A stretch of 35,058 nt of DNA from Lishizhenia sp. (lineage in GTDB: Bacteria; Bacteroidota; Bacteroidia; Flavobacteriales_D; Crocinitomicaceae). The translations under genes and the position numbers were made by a program. How positions within the stretch are numbered: the stretch's first letter is position 1; the number at the start of each line of letters is the position of its first letter. The DNA lies in the NCBI GenBank assembly GCA_007117055.1, contig SKHH01000282.1, positions 1 through 35,058 of the forward strand, given 5' to 3'. The notes under the pieces are model-generated. The model searched no databases. It was not told where the DNA came from and worked only from the letters and a program-made list of their open reading frames with translations. Positions 17,217 to 23,988 of this stretch are shown here, in pieces.

Positions 17217-17864
17217 ATGGAAGAAGTTTATTTGCAAGAGACATCATTTTTAGATTATTCGAGTCCTCTTATACAAGATTTAATTAAAGAGATTAAGACG
17301 ATTAATGGTCGTAAAGAACAAGCCATTGCACTTTTTTATAAAGTAAGGGACGGTTTTCGCTATGACCCCTATCATCTTTATTTGACAAATGAAGGCTTGA
17401 AGGCGAGTACTATTATGTCAAAGAAAAGAGCTTGGTGCGTGGAAAAAGCGATTGTCTTAGCTGCTGGTTTAAGAGGATTAGAAATCCCTAGCCGTTTAGG
17501 CTATGGAGTGGTGGTCAATCATATTGGAGTGGAAAAACTCACGCATTACTTAAGGAGAGAAGAAATAGTTTTTCATGGGTATGTGGATGTTTATCTTGAT
17601 AATCAATGGGTAAAGACTACACCAGCTTTTGACCCAGGTGTTTGCCGAATTGCAGGTGTGCCTTGTTTGGAGTGGGATGGAGAAAATGATGCCATGTTTC
17701 AAGCGTATAACGGAAATCAACGCTTTATGGAATACATTCATTTTTACGGAACATTTTCTGATGTTCCCTTGGAGTTAATGATTTCAGAAATGAAGAAGTA
17801 CTACCCTCATTTATTTGAAAGGCAGTTGGTATCTAAAGACTTTACACTTGTTTTTGAGGAATAG
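17217..17864 (+). CDS. Transglutaminase-like cysteine protein
   Basis: A 215-residue protein with the transglutaminase/protease-like core. The likely triad is C74 (KKRAWCVEKA), H120 (VFHGYVDVYLDNQW) and D139 (TTPAFDPG). The spacing and the order Cys-His-Asp fit the bacterial transglut_core superfamily, whose members act as proteases, amidases or crosslinkers. No signal peptide or membrane segment is evident, so it is predicted cytoplasmic, unlike the lipoprotein encoded just upstream. Its natural substrate is unknown. The four-base gap to the acetolactate-decarboxylase-like gene suggests cotranscription, but I see no established pathway joining them. Confidence 0.82.
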   Translation: MEEVYLQETSFLDYSSPLIQDLIKEIKTINGRKEQAIALFYKVRDGFRYDPYHLYLTNEGLKASTIMSKKRAWCVEKAIVLAAGLRGLEIPSRLGYGVVVNHIGVEKLTHYLRREEIVFHGYVDVYLDNQWVKTTPAFDPGVCRIAGVPCLEWDGENDAMFQAYNGNQRFMEYIHFYGTFSDVPLELMISEMKKYYPHLFERQLVSKDFTLVFEE

Positions 17865-17886
17865 CTTGTTTAATCAAACGAGATTT
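17865..17886 (+). terminator. Possible weak terminator
   Basis: Directly after the stop codon, CTTGTTT at 17865-17871 can pair with AAACGAG at 17876-17882 (one T-G wobble) around a 4-base loop, followed by ATTTT. The stem is short and the T tract weak. Confidence 0.35.
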
Positions 17887-17909
17887 TAGCAAAAAAGTAT
17901 AAAGGTGAA

Positions 17910-18494
17910 TTATGATTTAGGTGACTCAAACAAGTGAGTTTCGATGTAATCAATTAACGCATGAATAATCTTGATGTGGATTTCTTGGGCACGATCAGCA
18001 TATTTACTGTGAGGGGCTCTGATTTCAACGTCACAAAGTTCAGCCATTTTTCCACCGGTTTTTCCAGTTAACCCTACCACTTTAATCCCCTTCTTTTTTG
18101 CTGTTTCTATGGCGTTAAGTACGTTTTTTGAATTACCACTCGTCGAAATAGCGAGTAGTACATCACCACTTCTTCCAACACCTTCAAGGTATCTCGAGAA
18201 AATTTGATCATACCCATAATCATTTGCTACACAAGAAATATGTGATGAATCGGCAATAGCGATAGCGCCAATCGCAGGGCGATCATCTCGGTAACGACCT
18301 GTTAATTCCTCAGCAAAGTGCATAGCATCACACATGGAACCACCATTTCCACAACTTAAAATTTTGTGATCCTCTTTTAGTGCATTCACCATTAGTTGTC
18401 CAGCCTTAGCAATTCGCTTGAAATTTTCTTCATTACTGTTAAATAAGTGTAAAACTTTTTCCGCTTCAAAAAATTGGTCTGCTATTTGTTTCAT
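17910..18494 (-). CDS. gmhA: Phosphoheptose isomerase (sedoheptulose-7-phosphate isomerase)
   Basis: A 194-residue SIS-domain enzyme that converts sedoheptulose-7-phosphate to D-glycero-D-manno-heptose-7-phosphate, the first step of ADP-heptose synthesis. Recognition rests on near-identity to E. coli GmhA over CGNGGSMCDAMHFAEELTG, DSSHISCVANDYGYDQIFSRY, ISTSGNSKNVLNAI and the C-terminal YADRAQEIHIKIIH block, which carry the sugar-phosphate and metal-binding residues. The start chosen is the ATG at 18492-18494, matching the family's N terminus; an upstream in-frame ATG at 18533 would add 13 unlikely residues. It is a single-gene unit and works in the same pathway as the truncated kinase at the left end of the window. 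Confidence 0.95.
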   Translation of the reverse strand: MKQIADQFFEAEKVLHLFNSNEENFKRIAKAGQLMVNALKEDHKILSCGNGGSMCDAMHFAEELTGRYRDDRPAIGAIAIADSSHISCVANDYGYDQIFSRYLEGVGRSGDVLLAISTSGNSKNVLNAIETAKKKGIKVVGLTGKTGGKMAELCDVEIRAPHSKYADRAQEIHIKIIHALIDYIETHLFESPKS

Positions 18495-18618
18495 GCTGTT
18501 CAAACAAAAATGATTTGTGAGGTAAAGATACAATAAATAATCATCTCATGAATTGCTTGTTTTTATTAGATTTTTAGGAATTGTAAAAAAGTCTAAAAAT
18601 AAATACAACTAAAATTGG

Positions 18619-18647
18619 TTTGTTTTTTGGTTAGTTTAGTATATTTG
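18619..18647 (+). promoter_or_regulatory. Promoter for the small secreted protein gene
   Basis: TATATTTG at 18640-18647 fits the -7 consensus. TTTG at 18619-18622 gives a 17-base spacer, and an alternative TTG at 18615 gives 22, so neither is perfect. The leader would be about 30 bases. Confidence 0.5.
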
Positions 18648-18680
18648 AAACCTAGAGTGCGCTCTACAAATGAAATTAGT

Positions 18681-19106
18681 ATGAAGAAAATAGGATTAGT
18701 GATTATTTCAATTTTGACCCTTACTTTTGTTAAGGCTCAAGAAATGAATTGTTTTGAACGTTTAGAAAGTGGATTTAAGGAAAGGGGAGCTTATACGGTT
18801 TCAGATGATATTCACCGAAATGTGATTGTTGTATTTTTTGAAGATGACGATACATTTTGTGTTAAGGGTAAGGCAAGAGTAGAAAACGGTACAATTTCTT
18901 CCATTTTTATCTATTATGATGACAACACCTCTGAATTGTTTGACAAGAAATTTTATAATCAGAAGAAACAAGCTCCAACTATTTCAAACGGAATTTCTGA
19001 AATGATTATTACATCTGATAATGAAAAATTAAAAGTGGTATTCGTTGATAAAATTAAACCAAGGAAAAAACAGTTTAAGAAAGCAATTATCCCAGACGAT
19101 TTTTAG
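18681..19106 (+). CDS. Small secreted protein of unknown function
   Basis: The likely protein is 141 residues, starting at the ATG at 18681 because this gives a clean signal peptide (basic MKK, hydrophobic core, cleavage near VKAQ). A longer in-frame reading from 18615 would start inside the promoter. The mature part is about 120 residues, mixed in charge, with strand-like segments (NVIVVFFEDDDTF, ISSIFIYYDD, LKVVFVDK) and a very basic tail (KPRKKQFKKAI). I do not recognise a family. A terminator follows directly, so it is probably monocistronic. Confidence 0.65.
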   Translation: MKKIGLVIISILTLTFVKAQEMNCFERLESGFKERGAYTVSDDIHRNVIVVFFEDDDTFCVKGKARVENGTISSIFIYYDDNTSELFDKKFYNQKKQAPTISNGISEMIITSDNEKLKVVFVDKIKPRKKQFKKAIIPDDF

Positions 19107-19130
19107 TCATTTGGTAAATAACACTATTTG

Positions 19131-19160
19131 AAAGCTCCAATTTTTGGGGCTTTTTTTATT
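19131..19160 (+). terminator. Rho-independent terminator after the small secreted protein gene
   Basis: AAGCTCCAA at 19132-19140 pairs with TTGGGGCTT at 19144-19152 (one G-T pair), followed by a run of seven or more T residues. Confidence 0.82.
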
Positions 19161-19169
19161 ATAAAATTT

Positions 19170-19367
19170 GGGTTGCCAAGCTAAGTCGCAAAATTGTCTG
19201 AAATGACAACATTTGTAAACATTGGGTGAAATTTGATGCTTACTATAAGTATTCTTTTATTCATTCTTAACAAAGGACGTCGTCCTTCGTTTTCCTATTA
19301 TAACTCCGCCATAGCAGTCGGACAGGCTTACAGTGTGACACACTTTTGCGACCTAAATAGGTAACCC
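19170..19367. mobile_element. MITE-like remnant with imperfect terminal inverted repeats
   Basis: The ends of this 198-base segment are inverted copies of one another. GGGTTGCC at 19170-19177 mirrors GGTAACCC at 19360-19367, and GTCGCAAAA at 19185-19193 mirrors TTTTGCGAC at 19344-19352 at the same offset; about 23 of the first 30 positions agree. There is no transposase ORF inside. The interior includes the near-palindrome AAGGACGTCGTCCTT (19273-19287) and is richer in G and C than the surrounding intergenic DNA. Flanking duplications are not clear (ATT on both sides at most). It lies just behind a terminator, a harmless insertion point. The size and structure fit a non-autonomous element or a deletion derivative of an insertion sequence; I cannot name the parent family. 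Confidence 0.5.
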
Positions 19368-19504
19368 ATTAGAAAATAAGAAGTAGATGTATTTATTATT
19401 TTTCACAACCTTCAATCTTTACTATTACGGTTAATTAAAAGGGATACTAAATTCCGCACATGAATACAAGCCCCTATTTCTCTTTCCTTTTTCAGAACAC
19501 TCAT

Positions 19505-19512
19505 TAACTTTG
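19505..19512 (+). promoter_or_regulatory. Candidate -7 element for msrB
   Basis: TAACTTTG at 19505-19512 fits TAnnTTTG, with a leader of about 55 bases to the msrB ATG. No clear -33 box is seen. Apart from this and the MITE-like element, I see no gene or structure in the stretch 19161-19570. Confidence 0.45.
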
Positions 19513-19570
19513 GTTGTTATTAAATCCTATAGGTTTATGTTTCAAATTTAAATACTAAATTATTTCGTTT

Positions 19571-19951
19571 ATGAAAGAACATCTGTCTCAGTATAATGAA
19601 CTCAATAATGATGAAAAATACGTCATATTACAAAAGGGAACTGAACGACCATTTACAGGTAAGTACAATGACCATAAAGAGAAAGGAACGTATGTTTGTA
19701 AGCAGTGTGATACTCCTTTGTATCAATCTAAAGATAAATTTTCTTCGGGTTGTGGATGGCCTTCTTTTGATGATGAAATCCCGGGTGCGGTTGAACGAGT
19801 TAGGGATAGAGATGGCAGAAGGGTAGAGATAATTTGTGCTAACTGCAAAGGGCACTTAGGTCATGTTTTTAAGGGGGAACAATTTACAGCTAAGAATACT
19901 AGGCATTGCGTTAACTCAATTTCGTTGAGATTTATTCCTAGTAAGGGTTGA
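19571..19951 (+). CDS. msrB: Peptide-methionine (R)-S-oxide reductase MsrB
   Basis: A 126-residue repair enzyme that reduces methionine-R-sulfoxide in proteins. All key positions are present: the structural zinc is held by C43, C46, C89 and C92 (two CxxC pairs), the resolving cysteine is probably C61 in SSGCGWPSF, and the catalytic cysteine is C113 in NTRHCVNSISLRF. The HLGHVF motif is also intact. There is no signal peptide, so it acts in the cytoplasm. It is a stand-alone domain, not fused to MsrA. It forms a single transcription unit that ends at a bidirectional terminator shared with the opposing OmpA-domain gene. Confidence 0.97.
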   Translation: MKEHLSQYNELNNDEKYVILQKGTERPFTGKYNDHKEKGTYVCKQCDTPLYQSKDKFSSGCGWPSFDDEIPGAVERVRDRDGRRVEIICANCKGHLGHVFKGEQFTAKNTRHCVNSISLRFIPSKG

Positions 19952-19980
19952 TTATATATTTTGTAAAGTTACGACCAATA

Positions 19981-20011
19981 AAAAAAGCTGTCTTTCGTTG
20001 ACAGCTTTTTT
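19981..20011. terminator. Bidirectional terminator between msrB and the OmpA-domain gene
   Basis: AAAAAAGCTGTC at 19981-19992 pairs perfectly with its complement at 20000-20011 across a 7-base loop. The A and T runs at both ends let it terminate the convergent transcripts from either direction. Confidence 0.9.
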
Positions 20012-20029
20012 ACATTTATTTAATCTTTT

Positions 20030-21190
20030 TTACTCTACCAATTGGAAAGAAACTCTTCTATTTTTAGCGTTGACTAATTGCTCATCATCGTAATCTCCAA
20101 GGAAAGGTGCTGATTTAGCGTTTTCAGCATCTTCAATAATAAAACGACTAGCGTCAACATCTTTATTAACCATTTCACTTCGAATGTATTCAGCACGTTT
20201 TTTCGATACAGCTTTCATGTTTTCTGAGACTGCTTCTACATCATCCGTATGACCAATAATTTTTACTTTTATTTCTGGGTTTTCATTCATAATTTTCGCA
20301 ATTGCATTCAATGTTTCATCACCAGCAATTGTTAAATTATATCTTCCAGATGCATAAAACACATTGTGTTCATTGATGCGTTCTGCTAAACTCATTTTAT
20401 CAGAGAACACGGGTGAACGCTGATATATAGTTGCGCTTACTTGCTCTTGGGCATCTTTGTAAGGGCAGTCACATTGTTCATCTTGATCCAACAGTTCAAC
20501 AGAAATAGCGTCAATGTAATAATAAGCAGCTATAATTTGCTGTCCTTTTACTTCGCGAGGCTTTTTATTACGTTCATTTTTCACATCGTTATTTGGTGTA
20601 AAGTTCCCAATGGTAATAAATTTCTCGCCACCTTGAGCAACATATTCACCACAAACTAAGTCCCAACCATACATACCTGTAAAAACTTCTTCCTCTGGAT
20701 GTAATACATGAGAATCTTCAATAATAGCAGCTACTTTTTCTTTTGTCGAAAAAGGTTTCTTTGAGAAATGAGCGGCTAATTTATTGGAAGAATATTTAGA
20801 GAGTTCAGCCAAAGAAGCATAAAACATTACCTTGTAGCGCATCCCTTTTTTCATTGGAGTGGTAAGCTTTGTAGTGATATACTGTCTTTTTTCTTTATCG
20901 TTGTAAGAGTAAACAACAATACCAGCGTAGTTATCACCATCTTTAGCATCCTCTTTACCGTATACATTTTCTGGAGTCATTACGTCTGGCATTTTTGCAT
21001 AAGCAGAAAATAAATCTGCTGTTACACCAGTGGGTGAGCTCCAACCTTCAGCATATTCTATACCTCCTAATCTTCTGAGTTTATTTGAAGCTTCCTCAAA
21101 GCTTCCGTTTTCCACTAAGTTTTCTTTGTCTTGAGCTGTTAAAGCAAAAGATAGTAAACATACTGGAAGAAATGATAATATTCGTTTCAT
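20030..21190 (-). CDS. OmpA-domain outer membrane protein
   Basis: A 386-residue exported protein starting at the ATG at 21188-21190, ten bases after the hemE stop; an in-frame ATG at 21211 lies inside the end of hemE. The signal peptide ends near LTAQ. The first two-thirds begin with NLVENGSFEE and have alternating strands like a carbohydrate-binding jelly roll (DUF642-like), which I infer only weakly. A cysteine-containing linker (CDCPY) leads to a C-terminal OmpA domain, recognisable by KVKIIGHTDD, the SKKRAEYIRSEM helix and the final NRRVSFQLVE, which binds peptidoglycan. The architecture suggests a protein bridging the cell wall and an outer-membrane or surface partner. It appears cotranscribed with hemE. 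Confidence 0.85.
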   Translation of the reverse strand: MKRILSFLPVCLLSFALTAQDKENLVENGSFEEASNKLRRLGGIEYAEGWSSPTGVTADLFSAYAKMPDVMTPENVYGKEDAKDGDNYAGIVVYSYNDKEKRQYITTKLTTPMKKGMRYKVMFYASLAELSKYSSNKLAAHFSKKPFSTKEKVAAIIEDSHVLHPEEEVFTGMYGWDLVCGEYVAQGGEKFITIGNFTPNNDVKNERNKKPREVKGQQIIAAYYYIDAISVELLDQDEQCDCPYKDAQEQVSATIYQRSPVFSDKMSLAERINEHNVFYASGRYNLTIAGDETLNAIAKIMNENPEIKVKIIGHTDDVEAVSENMKAVSKKRAEYIRSEMVNKDVDASRFIIEDAENAKSAPFLGDYDDEQLVNAKNRRVSFQLVE

Positions 21191-21200
21191 GTTTCGTGTT

Positions 21201-22235
21201 TTAAAGTTCATAGCTTTTTACAGTTTTAATAAATGTTTTAACCTTTTCCGGGTCAATATCAGGATATACTCCATGACCCAAATTTACAATATGTCGTTTA
21301 CTTTCAAAGGTTTCGAGCATATTTTTTGTCAGAGCTTCTACTTCTTTGTGCGACGCGTATAGTGCACAAGGGTCTAAATTTCCTTGTAGCGTACGTGTTT
21401 CCTTTACAATATCCCGAGCTTGACCAATGTTCATGTTCCAATCTAATCCAATTGTGTTACATGGAATTTGAGCAATGTCTTCAATTGCCGCATAAGCGCC
21501 TTTCGAGAATACAGTAACTGGAACTTCAGTAATAGCAGAAGTGATCTGTTTAATATATTCCAAACCAAATGTCAAATACTGTTCGTGCCCTAAAATTCCT
21601 GCCCAAGAATCAAACACTTGTACCATATCGGCTCCTGCTTTAATTTGAGCTTTCAAGTAACGAACGGTAACGTCTGTGATACGTTGAAGCAAATCATGTG
21701 CCAACTTTGGATTTGTGTATAATACTTTTCGTGCTTTAGAAAATGTTTTAGACCCTTGACCTTCTATCATGTAACAGAAAATTGTCCAAGGTGCGCCAGC
21801 AAAACCTATTAATGGTACACGACCTGAAAGTTCTTTTTTTGTGATTTGAATAGCTTCCATTACATACCCCAATCGATCATTAACATCAAAGTCAGTTTGA
21901 GCATGAGACGCAAAGTCATCCAAACTTTTTATGGTTTTAGGAAAATAGGGCCCTTTCTTTTCTACCATTTCGTAGGTTAATCCCATTGCTTCTGGAATTA
22001 CAAGAATATCTGAGAAAATAATGGCTGCGTCTACATCTAAGATATCTACTGGTTGAATAGTGACTTCAGCTGCGAGCTTAGGTGTTTCTACTAGTTCTTT
22101 AAAACCACTCAATGAATTTCTTACAGCTCTATATTCGGGTAAGATTCTTCCCGCTTGACGCATTAACCATACTGGGTACCTTTCGATATTTTCACCTCTA
22201 GCGGCTCTTAATATCAAATCATTTTTTATCTCCAT
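21201..22235 (-). CDS. hemE: Uroporphyrinogen decarboxylase
   Basis: A 344-residue cytoplasmic enzyme that converts uroporphyrinogen III to coproporphyrinogen III in heme synthesis by removing four carboxyl groups. The signature PVWLMRQAGR (21-30) carries the substrate-binding arginines, and D76 in IIFSDIL is the conserved catalytic aspartate. FAGAPWTIFCYMIEG and the C-terminal NLGHGVYPDIDPE block are also typical, and the length is normal. Its -7 box lies only five bases upstream of the ATG, so the mRNA may be almost leaderless. An OmpA-domain gene follows in the same direction after ten bases, with no metabolic link to heme apparent. Confidence 0.97.
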   Translation of the reverse strand: MEIKNDLILRAARGENIERYPVWLMRQAGRILPEYRAVRNSLSGFKELVETPKLAAEVTIQPVDILDVDAAIIFSDILVIPEAMGLTYEMVEKKGPYFPKTIKSLDDFASHAQTDFDVNDRLGYVMEAIQITKKELSGRVPLIGFAGAPWTIFCYMIEGQGSKTFSKARKVLYTNPKLAHDLLQRITDVTVRYLKAQIKAGADMVQVFDSWAGILGHEQYLTFGLEYIKQITSAITEVPVTVFSKGAYAAIEDIAQIPCNTIGLDWNMNIGQARDIVKETRTLQGNLDPCALYASHKEVEALTKNMLETFESKRHIVNLGHGVYPDIDPEKVKTFIKTVKSYEL

Positions 22236-22239
22236 ATTA

Positions 22240-22247
22240 CAAAGATA
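22240..22247 (-). promoter_or_regulatory. Candidate -7 element for hemE, implying a near-leaderless mRNA
   Basis: The minus strand reads TATCTTTG, matching TAnnTTTG, with its last base only five positions before the hemE ATG. If used, transcription would start about one base before the start codon. A matching -33 box is not clear. The rest of 22248-22361 shows no structure. Confidence 0.4.
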
Positions 22248-22361
22248 ATTTTCTGTTTTGAATAATTTTCACGTCAACGAATAAAAGAAAACTAAACTTT
22301 GTCAGTTATGCTCAAATCACTTTAAAGCTGATGTATCCTCTTTCATTTACAGTTGTATGAA

Positions 22362-22697
22362 TCAACCTCCTTTTTTCTTCGTTTTATATCCTAATTTTGA
22401 AAGGACATCAATTACTTTTTCTCGGTGATTTCCTTGAATTAAGATTTCTCCATCCTTGGCCGTACCGCCAACACCACAAGAACTTTTTAATTGCTTCCCT
22501 AAATCTTTTAAGTCTTCATCTGTTCCAATAAATCCTTCTACGAGTGTCACTTCTTTTCCTTTTCGCTTTTTTCGGTCTATCGAAATATACAGAAGTTGCT
22601 CGTTTGCAGGGAGTATCTCTTGCTGTTCTTCATCCTCATCTTCATAATGAAAATCTGGATTGGTAGAGTAAACGATATTTTTACGATTTTTTCCCAT
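22362..22697 (-). CDS. SUI1/YciH family translation initiation factor-like protein
   Basis: A 111-residue protein whose C-terminal two-thirds form the SUI1 (eIF1-like) domain: KGKEVTLVEGF, then LKDLGKQLKSSCGVGGTAKDGEILIQGNHREKVIDVLSKLGY. The positively charged loop before VTLVEGF and the GVGGT segment are the ribosome-contacting features of the family. Bacterial YciH is reported to influence start-site fidelity but is not essential. The first 40 residues are acidic (DEDEEQQE) and probably disordered. It is the last gene of a minus-strand run, three bases after the GDPD-like gene; its connection to the envelope genes upstream is unclear. Confidence 0.9.
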   Translation of the reverse strand: MGKNRKNIVYSTNPDFHYEDEDEEQQEILPANEQLLYISIDRKKRKGKEVTLVEGFIGTDEDLKDLGKQLKSSCGVGGTAKDGEILIQGNHREKVIDVLSKLGYKTKKKGG

Positions 22698-22700
22698 ACG

Positions 22701-23504
22701 TCATTTTTCTATCAATGCTGTTTTGAATTCTTCCACCATTAAATAAGTGGGTCTTTTTTGTTTTGCTCTTCTTATCGATAACGGTGTTCGCACATCAAAA
22801 ATAACAACTTTAACAGCGAAGTCAAGGAGTTCTTTGGTTTCTTTTTCTGTTATATTTCGGTTACGTATAAAAAAACCATCGTAAGGATATAATTCTAATC
22901 GTTCTTTTCCGTTGGCTAGGGAGTTGATATCGCAATAAATGGTATAACCTGCTAACCCTATGGCGTAGGCAAATCGTATGTCGTTTACAATTAACTTTAC
23001 ATCATAATGTGGGAGTTCAAATAACGCTAACTCTCCAAGGGAAAGAATAATATCATCAACAATTAAACTATCGTAGTTGCAAGAAGAATAGGTTTTTAAA
23101 TCAAGGAACAATGTTTTTTTTGCTGAAAACGATTCAAAGTCAACCTCGGTTAGACGCACTAATTTTTCCCTTCTAAGTGTTGAATAGTTGAGTCCTTCTA
23201 TCTCGCTGTCGTATTTTTCACAAATCTGACCAGTGCCATTGGTGTTGTTTTCTAAACGGTCATCGTGGTATAGCCAAAATGTTCCATCTTTACTTCGTTG
23301 AATATCTACTTCTATTCCATCTAATTCAGTAAATGATAGCGCATATTCTATCCCTTCTTTAGAATTGTCATGAAAATACTGTTGTGGATTGTACAGTCCT
23401 GTCGCAGCATGAGCGATTATTGGAACGTCATGATTGATACTGTCCTTATTACAAGAAGTAATGAATAAGATAACTAGAATACACCATATATATTTACCAA
23501 ACAT
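22701..23504 (-). CDS. Glycerophosphodiester phosphodiesterase-like lipoprotein
   Basis: A 267-residue protein with a lipoprotein signal (FITSC, lipidated C18) and a GDPD-type barrel sequence: IIAHAATGL, NSKEGIEYAL, LDGIEVDIQRSKDGTFWLYHDD and LFLDLKTYSS. GDPDs split glycerophosphodiesters into glycerol-3-phosphate and an alcohol. The metal-binding E-V-D and the second catalytic histidine (YHDD) are present, and so is the first histidine (AHAAT). However, the arginine normally following it (the HR motif) is replaced by alanine, and the usual PENT is replaced by DNSKEG. It may be a divergent subfamily with a changed substrate or reduced activity. It overlaps the upstream gene by 11 bases, so translation is probably coupled. 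Confidence 0.8.
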   Translation of the reverse strand: MFGKYIWCILVILFITSCNKDSINHDVPIIAHAATGLYNPQQYFHDNSKEGIEYALSFTELDGIEVDIQRSKDGTFWLYHDDRLENNTNGTGQICEKYDSEIEGLNYSTLRREKLVRLTEVDFESFSAKKTLFLDLKTYSSCNYDSLIVDDIILSLGELALFELPHYDVKLIVNDIRFAYAIGLAGYTIYCDINSLANGKERLELYPYDGFFIRNRNITEKETKELLDFAVKVVIFDVRTPLSIRRAKQKRPTYLMVEEFKTALIEK

Positions 23505-23988
23505 AAGCCAGCCCCAAAGATATGTGATACGTAAAGTAATTTGTTCTTAAATCGAAAGAAGTTCTTTCTCTTCCTAATCCAATTCCAGAAGATTGAAAAA
23601 TCCTCCATTTTTGACCGTAGAAAAGATGATATCCTGCTTGAAATTCAATGTTCTCAATTTCTGTTTTTTCCGTTAGTGAATATTTACTCCAATTCCCGCT
23701 TATTTCGGGTGATATAATTAACGCAAGCGAATTGAATTCAAAAGAATAGCCAATGGCTTGGCTCAAGCGTGGGTGAAAACGTTGCTGGACGTATGAGCGC
23801 ATGACTCCAATTCCCATGCTCGATCGTAAATTTAGGGGGATATCAAACAAAATAACTCCTTCAAAATTATGATAAGTATCTATTTTTCCTCTTGAAAAAG
23901 ACTTAATAAACGCAGCTGTTTGACTATAGCTTACACTAAATAAACTACTAGAACAAATGAGTAGGAGTGCGCAAATCGTTTGTTTCAT
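23494..23988 (-). CDS. Small exported protein, probably an outer-membrane beta-barrel
   Basis: A 164-residue protein with a signal peptide ending near SYSQT. The mature part alternates polar and hydrophobic residues in strands of about ten (GVILFDIPL, MGIGVMRSYV, IGYSFEFNSLALII, FQAGYHLFYG, TYHISLGLAYVW) and ends in an aromatic residue after an aromatic-rich strand, as outer-membrane barrels do. The family is not recognised. Its start overlaps the stop of the patatin gene by four bases (ATGA), and its own end overlaps the GDPD-like gene, so it is locked into that transcript. Confidence 0.68.
   Translation of the reverse strand: MKQTICALLLICSSSLFSVSYSQTAAFIKSFSRGKIDTYHNFEGVILFDIPLNLRSSMGIGVMRSYVQQRFHPRLSQAIGYSFEFNSLALIISPEISGNWSKYSLTEKTEIENIEFQAGYHLFYGQKWRIFQSSGIGLGRERTSFDLRTNYFTYHISLGLAYVW

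Noticed and set aside
19273..19287. AAGGACGTCGTCCTT as an operator site
   Set aside because: It lies within the MITE-like segment, remote from any promoter, and is better explained as part of that element.
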